Part shown: positions 1-5,181 of the stretch, in pieces
Layout: each line of letters begins with the position of its first letter
How positions within the stretch are numbered: the stretch's first letter is position 1
DNA from: Candidatus Helarchaeota archaeon
GTDB taxonomy: Archaea > Asgardarchaeota > Lokiarchaeia > Helarchaeales > HEL-GB-A
Direction of reading: 5' to 3'
Length of the DNA stretch: 5,813 nucleotides
Assembly (NCBI GenBank): GCA_013375405.1
Contig: JABXJU010000245.1
Span: 1-5,813 of the forward strand
The notes under the pieces: generated by a model
The model's input: the letters and a program-made list of their open reading frames with translations, nothing else
Database searches by the model: none
Told to the model about the DNA's origin: nothing
Position numbers and translations under genes: made by a program

Positions 1-220
1 GAGCATAAGAAACAAAGGACAATAACTATGATGACTAAGATTTCGTAAAAAAGCATAATTTATCCTCATGCGAAATTCTGTTTTTTCAGACAATTCTCCC
101 TACTTAATTTGTAACTCCCTTTTAATAACTTTATCTGATCTTTAGTGCAAATTCCATGTTTTCTTAACTCATTTGTATTTAGTGTGTATTTTTGAATATA
201 TACATTCATCGGAGTATTTC

Positions 221-274
221 TAAATATAATAATATTTTAATAACGGGAGTCGTATATTTGACAATACTAAGGAG
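221..274 (+). promoter_or_regulatory. Probable promoter and ribosome-binding site of the nucleotidyltransferase-like gene
   Basis: An AT-only run at 221-240 (TAAATATAATAATATTTTAA) is a good archaeal TATA-box candidate. It would place transcription start near 250-262. An AAGGAG Shine-Dalgarno site at 269-274 lies 8 bases before the ATG at 283 and fixes that start. The rest of 1-220 is AT-rich with no convincing gene. An open frame at 1-48 (ending TAA) could be the last 15 codons of an upstream gene, but it is too short to call. A T6 run at 80-85 could be its terminator. The exact TATA position is inferred. Confidence 0.5.
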
Positions 275-282
275 TTGGTAAA

Positions 283-1608
283 ATGCCGGATAAAGATGAA
301 GATATTAAGCAGATAATAGAAGCAGGGCGACGGTTGGGCGTGGAAATTGATGAAAAGAAAGCAGTAAAGTGGATTGAGGACATGAAAGCCGCCCAAGAGA
401 CTGAGGGTGACGTTTCTATCGATAAAGATAAGGGTGTCTATGGACACGAAGTTTCGCTCATCGATTTTGATTCTGAGGACCTAGAACGATTTCGAAAAAT
501 TGCGGATATTGTCGGGCTTCCGGATACAGAAGGAATTGTTGAAACTGCGATTTCATTGTCGGGTTCAGCGGCACAAGGGAAGGTTCAGCGATATCCAGGC
601 GATTTAGATTTTTTTGAGAGAGTGAATATTATTGCAAAAACTAAAAAAGAAGCATGTAAAATTAGTGGAGAAGTTATGAGAAAGAAAGCACTTGATAAAC
701 TCTATTCGCCCACGTATCAATTAATAGAAGTGAAGTGGGGTACGTGGCAAGAGAACGTGAAGAAAGATGGAAAGTTAATAAAAGCAGGTGCTCCAATGTC
801 ATGGGATTCTACCGATGTTAAACAAGGATATATGAACGTTCAAGATGAAAAAGGGAAATCTAAGAAGATAAAGTGGTCGTATGGAGAAAAGGATCCAGGA
901 TGGTGTAAACTTGATTGGTTGGTCGCTGAACCAGAAAAGGGACGTATAATTAACGTTTCTAACATGCTCGATGTGACTTGGGAAGCCCCAGATGGCAATA
1001 TAATTCCCCTCGATGGACAACTAGATCCCTATTTTCAAGAAGTTTATCTAGAGGCGGAATCAGTTCCGCTCTTCACGAAATTACGGGAACACTTAACACC
1101 AAATGAATTGGACAATTATGTCGACGCATTAGAGGGACAGGTACGCTACTATACAAAGGAAGGGCATGAAAATTACGGGAAAGTAGCCAAGCGATTATAT
1201 AATATCTTTCGTTTGACAGGCGCGCATATTGAGGCAATGTTTATTCGAGAATTGTTCGATGAACCTGCTGCGGCGTTATATCAAGTATGGTCGTTAATTG
1301 ATACGATAGATGATGCTGGGAAATCTGATTCAAATATTGATAAGAAAACTGTAGCAAAACAGGCGAGTAATTTGGTTAAACTGGTTGTGGATTGCTGTGA
1401 GGGCGAAACAGAATCAAAAATAGTTGATGCATTAATGAAATTACGGGATGATATAACAGGAGTTGAAGATCTCTCGGATGAAGAATGGAGTAAAACGATT
1501 TCTGAATCGAGATTCCTCGTCGTAAAATTAGTGAATGAGTATTTTTACACGCGGTTGAAGATAATCCCAAAGATTATAAAATATATCGAAAATATCAAAA
1601 TAAAATAA
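283..1608 (+). CDS. Pol beta-like nucleotidyltransferase-fold protein, substrate unknown
   Basis: A 441-aa soluble, highly charged protein with no signal peptide or membrane helix. Residues 94-112 read GSAAQGKVQRYPGDLDFFE. This is the GS-x(n)-DxD signature of the polymerase beta nucleotidyltransferase superfamily, with Gly94-Ser95 for the triphosphate and Asp107/Asp109 as likely metal ligands. The third carboxylate is not certain; Glu149 in LIEVKWG and Asp211 or Asp230 are candidates. A helical N-terminal segment (about 1-80) precedes the catalytic fold, and the C-terminal part (about 262-441) looks all-helical. Families with this fold transfer nucleotides to tRNA, proteins, antibiotics or small molecules; nothing here identifies the substrate. 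The ATG start is supported by AAGGAG 8 bases upstream. The gene stands alone and is convergent with the E2-like/GTPase operon. The fold call is fairly secure and the activity is inferred. Confidence 0.7.
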   Translation: MPDKDEDIKQIIEAGRRLGVEIDEKKAVKWIEDMKAAQETEGDVSIDKDKGVYGHEVSLIDFDSEDLERFRKIADIVGLPDTEGIVETAISLSGSAAQGKVQRYPGDLDFFERVNIIAKTKKEACKISGEVMRKKALDKLYSPTYQLIEVKWGTWQENVKKDGKLIKAGAPMSWDSTDVKQGYMNVQDEKGKSKKIKWSYGEKDPGWCKLDWLVAEPEKGRIINVSNMLDVTWEAPDGNIIPLDGQLDPYFQEVYLEAESVPLFTKLREHLTPNELDNYVDALEGQVRYYTKEGHENYGKVAKRLYNIFRLTGAHIEAMFIRELFDEPAAALYQVWSLIDTIDDAGKSDSNIDKKTVAKQASNLVKLVVDCCEGETESKIVDALMKLRDDITGVEDLSDEEWSKTISESRFLVVKLVNEYFYTRLKIIPKIIKYIENIKIK

Positions 1609-1625
1609 TCACATTCGATTATATC

Positions 1626-1638
1626 TTTCCTTTTTTTA
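1626..1638 (+). terminator. T-rich tract after the nucleotidyltransferase-like gene
   Basis: A pyrimidine-rich stretch with seven consecutive T at 1631-1637 begins about 18 bases after the stop codon, within the 71-base gap between two convergent genes. Archaeal RNA polymerase terminates at such T-tracts without needing a stem-loop. No stable hairpin is visible. The opposite gene's terminator is not obvious. Confidence 0.4.
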
Positions 1639-1679
1639 TCTAAGAATTTAAGGGAGTATAATCAAATTGTTGAAAATAC

Positions 1680-2282
1680 TCAATAGAGATTCTTCGTGAA
1701 AAGAGCCAGTGCCGTATAATAACTTAAAATTAAGAGAAAATGGGCAATGCCCATACTTCCATCTTTGTTCCAACGTTCCTTGATTTGCCCTAGACAGGCA
1801 TTGCGATGATCACCTGCAGGTTGGATGTAATGCTTGAATCCGAAGTTATCTGCAATAGGACATTCGTAGGGATAACGCAAAGGAAGGCGAATTTGGAAGA
1901 AGACACGTGTTGTTTCTTTATCTAGAATGAATTCACTTCTACAATTGTATATTCGAGAATTTTTGGGGTCGGGCTGGATTTCCTTAAAAATTATCTGTTC
2001 ATGACAATTAAACTTTAGGTACTCTAATTTTTCTTTTTCCTCTTTCAGACGAGTATCCCAATCCTTCGATGTCGGGGATGCGATAGTTTTAAAGGAGGGA
2101 ATTTCAGTTTCATTTAAAATTAATGGTTTTCCATTTATTTGGGCAATTTTCACTTGGAGCTCATGTCGAAGAATACGAAGTTCAGCGAATATTGCGTTTT
2201 TGAACTGGTCCCACTGTGACAGCATTGGTTGAATGGCAGACCGAAACTTATGTTCTATTAAATGCCCATCAGCGTCGCTCAT
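1680..2282 (-). CDS. E2 ubiquitin-conjugating-like (UBC/RWD fold) protein
   Basis: A 200-aa protein whose C-terminal ~125 residues follow the E2 (UBC) plan. A helix-1-like RLKEEKEKLEYL lies at 78-89, then strands to about 132. P134-x-x-Y137-P138-x-x-x-P142 matches the E2 P-x-x-YP-x-x-PP element. His151 is followed by NACLG with Cys163-Leu164, and Trp171 comes exactly eight residues after the Cys, as in classical E2s. A hydrophobic closing helix spans about 179-195. In UBCH5-type E2s the Pro-to-Cys distance is one residue shorter, so Cys163 is the likely thioester cysteine. The HPN tripeptide is missing; the only nearby Asn is 161. Residues 1-75 form an extra, largely helical extension. The gene overlaps the upstream GTPase gene by ATGA. 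AGGAGG at 2290-2295, inside the GTPase's last codons, sits 7 bases before the ATG. The fold is likely; conjugating activity is inferred. A catalytically inert RWD/UEV-like adaptor is the main alternative. Confidence 0.68.
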   Translation of the reverse strand: MSDADGHLIEHKFRSAIQPMLSQWDQFKNAIFAELRILRHELQVKIAQINGKPLILNETEIPSFKTIASPTSKDWDTRLKEEKEKLEYLKFNCHEQIIFKEIQPDPKNSRIYNCRSEFILDKETTRVFFQIRLPLRYPYECPIADNFGFKHYIQPAGDHRNACLGQIKERWNKDGSMGIAHFLLILSYYTALALFTKNLY

Positions 2283-3169
2283 CTCTGAACCTCCTGATAT
2301 AAGAGATTTGTAAGTTCTTGGATTTGAGAACGGTTTTTAGCTACTATAATACGGACTACACTCCGAATCACATTTTTTATGTTAATTCCCTGCGTGCCTA
2401 CCGTTTCAAATATTGTTAGTTCCTGAGAGAACGTGTCTGGAAGTAAGGTTGTTCGAAGCTTTTCCTCATATCGAGCTTGAGTGAGAAGGTGACGTACATC
2501 CGCAGAGGTAATTGTATGGGGAAGATCGACTTTGTTCAAGGCAATGACCAGAGGAACCCGAGCATTTGGAGGTAGGTTATTTAATAATTCTTCAAAAATA
2601 ACGATATTTTCCTCAATTCCACTTTGAAAATTCCAAATAAAGATAAGCCCATCAATTGTGGAAAGAAAAGTATTTAGCTCGATTTGATTTGGAGGTGGTC
2701 CAATGTTATAGTGAATGCGATAAATCATATTAGGAATAGAACCCACTATATCGATGGATGAGAAAGTCTGGTCTTTACCTATAGTTTTTAATCTTGAAGC
2801 TTGGAGCTTCTTAATTGATTTTTTTGTGTAACGATTAAGTTCTCCATCGTAAGCTCTGCAAAGTTCTTGGATTCGATAACTAGAGATTTCAAAATAGGTA
2901 TTTGCTTCTTCACATTTTTGTTCTTGGATTAATTTATCGAGATTTTGCTTAATAGTGCGCGGTAACTCCTTTAAAGCTCTCATATAGCGATTAATTTGAG
3001 CCCGTAATTGTTTTTGCTCATATTCAATCGATTTTAAAAAATTCGCATCCAATAAATTCTCATTTTGTACTAACCATTGAAGAAAGGTGTTCCTCCCACT
3101 ACCCAGCGGGCCATGTAAGAAGATATTGAGAACTATCACCTGATTTTCTTTATGCACAATGTTATTCAA
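2279..3169 (-). CDS. MglA/Arf-like small GTPase with coiled-coil insert and divergent motifs
   Basis: A 296-aa protein of the Ras-like GTPase fold. G1 is GPLGSGRNT at 20-28, where the usual Lys-Ser/Thr is Arg26-Asn27 followed by Thr28. A roughly 85-residue charged, helix-forming stretch (about 42-127), probably coiled coil, separates G1 from G2. QTFSSIDIVGSIP at 134-146 resembles the TLFFDF strand of MglA. G3 (PGQ in MglA) is degenerate: GPPPNQ at 157-162. It is followed by IDGLIFIWN, like the MglA 'VDGVVFVAD' strand. G4 is canonical NKVD at 212-215, and G5 is ETVGTQG at 255-261, as in MglA. Small GTPases of this class are usually under 200 aa, so the insert accounts for most of the extra length. 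The start is TTG at 3169, because an in-frame stop lies 8 codons upstream; GTG at codon 5 is an alternative. No Shine-Dalgarno site is visible. It is the first gene of a coupled pair with the E2-like protein. Confidence 0.72.
   Translation of the reverse strand: MNNIVHKENQVIVLNIFLHGPLGSGRNTFLQWLVQNENLLDANFLKSIEYEQKQLRAQINRYMRALKELPRTIKQNLDKLIQEQKCEEANTYFEISSYRIQELCRAYDGELNRYTKKSIKKLQASRLKTIGKDQTFSSIDIVGSIPNMIYRIHYNIGPPPNQIELNTFLSTIDGLIFIWNFQSGIEENIVIFEELLNNLPPNARVPLVIALNKVDLPHTITSADVRHLLTQARYEEKLRTTLLPDTFSQELTIFETVGTQGINIKNVIRSVVRIIVAKNRSQIQELTNLLYQEVQR
2283..2295 (-). promoter_or_regulatory. Strong ribosome-binding site for the E2-like gene inside the GTPase gene
   Basis: On the minus strand AGGAGG (2295-2290) lies 7 bases before the ATG at 2282-2280, within the final codons of the GTPase gene. 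The GTPase stop and the E2-like start share ATGA. The arrangement indicates translational coupling on one transcript, with the second protein probably made efficiently, because the first gene lacks such a site. Confidence 0.75.
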
Positions 3170-3205
3170 TAGATGGTAACTTTTAAGGTTTCATTTTTCA
3201 TAAGG

Positions 3206-3213
3206 ATATTATA
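3206..3213 (-). promoter_or_regulatory. Putative TATA box of the GTPase/E2-like operon
   Basis: On the minus strand TATAATAT (3213-3206) is centred about 40 bases before the TTG start at 3169. With the usual archaeal spacing of about 25 bases, transcription would begin near 3184. That leaves a leader of roughly 15 bases with no Shine-Dalgarno site, so translation of the GTPase may be near-leaderless and weak. This is inferred from composition and position only. Confidence 0.4.
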
Positions 3214-3341
3214 CGCATTTGAAAGGTTAGGAGAAATAGAGAATGATGTTTTCAAAAAGGAGTTGGAGATAAATAATAATTAAGAGGGCGAAAAACGCTT
3301 GTAGATTAAGACACTTTATAACATAGCATCCCATAATTTCT

Positions 3342-3357
3342 CAGCTAGATCTATCTG
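3342..3357. repeat. 16-base imperfect palindrome upstream of the PPC-domain gene
   Basis: CAGCTAGATCTATCTG has an 8-base perfect core (TAGATCTA) flanked by CAG/CTG, with a single mismatched pair. It lies about 25 bases upstream of the TATA-like element of the rightward gene, within the divergent 271-base intergenic region. It could be an operator for a dimeric regulator, but palindromes of this size also arise by chance in AT-rich DNA. Confidence 0.25.
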
Positions 3358-3377
3358 TTATCCACCATTTTTTTCAA

Positions 3378-3439
3378 TAAATTTTTATAGTAAATGCCTC
3401 CTAAATTTCTATTAGATCACCCAACACTATTAATGAGGG
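3378..3439 (+). promoter_or_regulatory. Putative promoter and ribosome-binding site of the PPC-domain gene
   Basis: TAAATTTTTATAG at 3378-3390 contains a TATA-box candidate (TTTATA, 3384-3389) that would put transcription start near 3412-3415. GAGGG at 3435-3439 is the only Shine-Dalgarno-like site. It abuts the ATG at 3441 but lies 10 bases before the ATG at 3450, which favours the second ATG as the start. The remainder of the 3170-3440 intergenic region holds the oppositely oriented operon promoter and the palindrome at 3342-3357, and no gene. Confidence 0.45.
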
Positions 3440-3449
3440 AATGAGAAAA

Positions 3450-3962
3450 ATGGTGAAGCGTGTTTATAAGAAACTCATCTTAATTAGCTCTGTGGTTTTT
3501 CTAATGGGGATCTTCTCCTGCCTACCAGTCGCGGCCGGTTATGGGACCACAATTGGCACTGCGGAAACAATAACAGCGGGAAGTCTCGGTGATACGCTAG
3601 ATAGTTCCGACGGCTCAGCATGGTATAAAATATCCTGTAATGACGGGCAGACGTTGACTGTAGCAATTGGTACATTAGGAGAGGATTTGGATTTGTATTT
3701 TTATAATCCATCGCAAAGTCTAGTTGCTTCCTCTGCTGATCCTGGCTCCTCCGAGGTTCTTTCGTACAAATGCTCCTCCAGTGGATACTATTACATTGAA
3801 GTAGCAAGGTTTGATCCTGGAGATATAGTGTTTGCAATGACGACAACCCTACAATCAAGCATACCAGGATTTGAACTCCTATATGTATTCTTTGGTATTG
3901 TAGTTCTACTAGGAATAACAATTTATTCTAAAAATAAAAATCGAACGTTAATCGAAAACTAA
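3450..3962 (+). CDS. Secreted PPC-domain surface protein with PGF-like C-terminal anchor
   Basis: About 170 aa. A basic N-terminus and a hydrophobic stretch (about residues 8-27), ending in PVAAGYG, form a signal peptide. The body matches the bacterial/archaeal pre-peptidase C-terminal (PPC) beta-sandwich: WYKI at 58-61, a short loop, DLDLYFYNP at 79-87, then SGYYYIEVARFDPGD at 111-125. The tail is tripartite: IPGF at 138-141, a hydrophobic helix (about 142-158) and a Lys/Arg-rich end. This resembles PGF-CTERM-type sorting signals cut by archaeosortases, so the protein is probably displayed outside the cell. PPC domains usually sit beside proteases or other enzymes; here the domain stands alone, with no catalytic module. 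The start at 3450 is preferred over the in-frame ATG at 3441 because of the spacing of GAGGG; the two differ by three residues. No Cys lipobox of the usual form is present. The exact sorting family is not established. Confidence 0.7.
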   Translation: MVKRVYKKLILISSVVFLMGIFSCLPVAAGYGTTIGTAETITAGSLGDTLDSSDGSAWYKISCNDGQTLTVAIGTLGEDLDLYFYNPSQSLVASSADPGSSEVLSYKCSSSGYYYIEVARFDPGDIVFAMTTTLQSSIPGFELLYVFFGIVVLLGITIYSKNKNRTLIEN

Positions 3963-3980
3963 CATTCCTTAATTCTCCCC

Positions 3981-4015
3981 TTTTTTTAGTTATCTGATTT
4001 TGCTCATTCATTTTT
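3981..4015 (+). terminator. T-rich terminator tract after the PPC-domain gene
   Basis: T7 at 3981-3987, preceded by CTCCCC, and a second T5 at 4011-4015 lie 20-50 bases past the stop codon in the 101-base gap between convergent genes. This pattern fits archaeal intrinsic termination at repeated T-tracts; no stem-loop is evident. Confidence 0.45.
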
Positions 4016-4063
4016 GAACATTCTAATAAAATAATGATACAATCTTTACACAATGTAATTGAG

Positions 4064-4903
4064 TTAATAAATCACAGAATTTGCCTTTTTTGCAAAATAT
4101 GTCGAATTCAGCCCCCCTATTATTGCACCAAAGATGATCAGAACGAATCCGACGGTTATAACAAGCGATCTATGGAATAGAAAGATTTCGCTAAATACCC
4201 AATTTTGAAACAAGATGTTTATACCAAGTAAGGTTAAGGGCAATCCGAATTGGCTAATGCGAAAAAATTTCTCGCGGATATTGAAATCAAGATTTAACCT
4301 ACGCGTTTCCATTTTCTCAATAAAGAGGAGCCGTTTTACATCGCGATAATCTCGCCCTATAAAGAAGCCGCCCAATATGATAGAAAAAATCCCGAAATAG
4401 AGGAAAAGATGGGTTTTTAAAAAGTTCAAGACCTCACGATTTATTTGCCACCTCCACGCAAGGAAAATGCTGAAAAATCCGAGTAAGATTAGCAGAATTC
4501 CGTATAAATTTTCATGAATGTGATAGCCCTTAATAGAGCTCTGTTCAAACTTTCCTTGGTATTTAATAGTATAATACGGAATCAGAGTGAAAAAAAGACC
4601 ATATATAAACATGAAACAAAGGTCGCAGAGAAAAAAAAAGAGGATGTACGAGAAGTTGTAGATAAAAAACCAAAAAAAATTGCCCACCATGGCAACTGTG
4701 AAAATAGACCACGTTATTCTTTTAAAATTTTTAAATTGAAATGAGAAGGGGGCTAATATCCCAAGAAGAGTACACAATACTAGGATAAGACTAAAAAGTT
4801 GTTCGGTGGTAAAAAAAGTAGGAGCAAGTAATCCAATCAAAATTATTACAAGAGTTATGATAGAAAGAAATCCAAGAGCCATCATGGAGACTTTTAAAGA
4901 CAA
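4064..4903 (-). CDS. Eight-helix integral membrane protein, function unknown
   Basis: A 279-aa, very hydrophobic protein that I do not recognise. Likely membrane helices are at about 7-28, 35-55, 63-82, 84-110, 132-150, 164-183, 216-236 and 245-266. The longest hydrophilic stretch (about 184-215), rich in Arg, Lys and Glu, lies between helices six and seven and is probably cytoplasmic. A shorter polar loop (about 112-130) lies between helices four and five. No conserved catalytic or transport motif stands out. Helices 5-8 repeat a 'GILLILLGFFSIFLAW / GFVLIIFGAIIGG' style that suggests structural scaffolding or an internal duplication, but this is only an impression. The start is TTG at 4903: an in-frame stop immediately precedes it, and AAGGA lies 12 bases upstream. 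ATG at codon 7 is possible but has no ribosome-binding site. It is transcribed alone, convergent with the PPC-domain gene. Confidence 0.55.
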   Translation of the reverse strand: MSLKVSMMALGFLSIITLVIILIGLLAPTFFTTEQLFSLILVLCTLLGILAPFSFQFKNFKRITWSIFTVAMVGNFFWFFIYNFSYILFFFLCDLCFMFIYGLFFTLIPYYTIKYQGKFEQSSIKGYHIHENLYGILLILLGFFSIFLAWRWQINREVLNFLKTHLFLYFGIFSIILGGFFIGRDYRDVKRLLFIEKMETRRLNLDFNIREKFFRISQFGLPLTLLGINILFQNWVFSEIFLFHRSLVITVGFVLIIFGAIIGGLNSTYFAKKANSVIY

Positions 4904-5077
4904 TTATGTTTTACTTCCTTAGAGCACAATAAATTTCTCGTACTTTTTTTGGATTTCTTGAAAAATAAGATATTTTAACACACATCTGTCAATTTAATAA
5001 AGGGTTCGAAAACAGCTACATAAAGCGAATAAAAGTAAATAAATTTCAATAAAAATAATATGAACTGATCTTAATTT

Positions 5078-5119
5078 TTACTAGCGCATTTTGCGCAAAA
5101 AAGCGATTTGCGCATTTTG
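5078..5119. repeat. Hairpin-forming palindromes and direct repeat, possible left end of the tnpB element
   Basis: TGCGCAAA (5092-5099) can pair with TTTGCGCA (5107-5114) as a perfect 8-bp stem with a 7-base loop. A competing smaller hairpin pairs GCGCA (5084-5088) with TGCGC (5092-5096). TTTTGCGCAAAA (5089-5100) is itself a perfect palindrome, and GCGCATTTTG occurs twice (5084-5093, 5110-5119). IS200/IS605 transposons carry subterminal hairpins recognised by TnpA, and one placed some 70 bases before tnpB fits a left end. TTAC at 5078-5081 immediately before it could be a target motif, but that is speculative. A transcriptional regulatory role is the alternative. Confidence 0.4.
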
Positions 5120-5128
5120 ATCGGACAG

Positions 5129-5175
5129 ATTTATAATGGATGGTTGTGTAAGGTATCGTGATTTGTTAATGAGGG
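5129..5175 (+). promoter_or_regulatory. Putative promoter and ribosome-binding site of the tnpB-like gene
   Basis: ATTTATAATGG (5129-5139) is a TATA-box candidate that would start transcription near 5160. GAGGG at 5171-5175 lies 6 bases before the TTG at 5182 and decides that start; an in-frame TGA at 5170-5172 excludes anything further upstream. The rest of the 4904-5181 interval is AT-rich, with the hairpin cluster at 5084-5119 and no other gene. Confidence 0.45.
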
Positions 5176-5181
5176 TACATT

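Noticed and set aside
1..48. Open frame ending in TAA that could be the tail of an upstream gene
   Set aside because: Only 15 codons are visible, with no recognisable motif; chance is as likely as a real C-terminus.
220..447. Minus-strand 75-codon frame
   Set aside because: It overlaps the promoter and the start of the nucleotidyltransferase-like gene, has no ribosome-binding site, and is hydrophobic low-complexity sequence typical of antisense translation.
3166..3201. Minus-strand 11-codon frame (MKNETLKVTIY) whose TGA overlaps the GTPase TTG start
   Set aside because: It starts within a few bases of the TATA-like box, so it would lie upstream of the expected transcript, and it has no ribosome-binding site. 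Its resemblance to a GTPase N-terminus could suggest a frameshift, but the GTPase already has its own beta strand before the P-loop.
3394..3444. 16-codon frame ending over the ATG at 3441, a possible leader peptide
   Set aside because: It has no ribosome-binding site and probably begins upstream of the transcription start; no regulatory codon pattern is visible.
3484..3921. Minus-strand 145-codon frame opposite the PPC-domain gene
   Set aside because: The plus strand encodes a coherent signal peptide, PPC domain and membrane anchor; the antisense product shows no recognisable domain.
4514..4744. Plus-strand 76-codon frame inside the membrane-protein gene
   Set aside because: The Lys-rich product is the expected antisense of a Phe/Leu-rich membrane protein.
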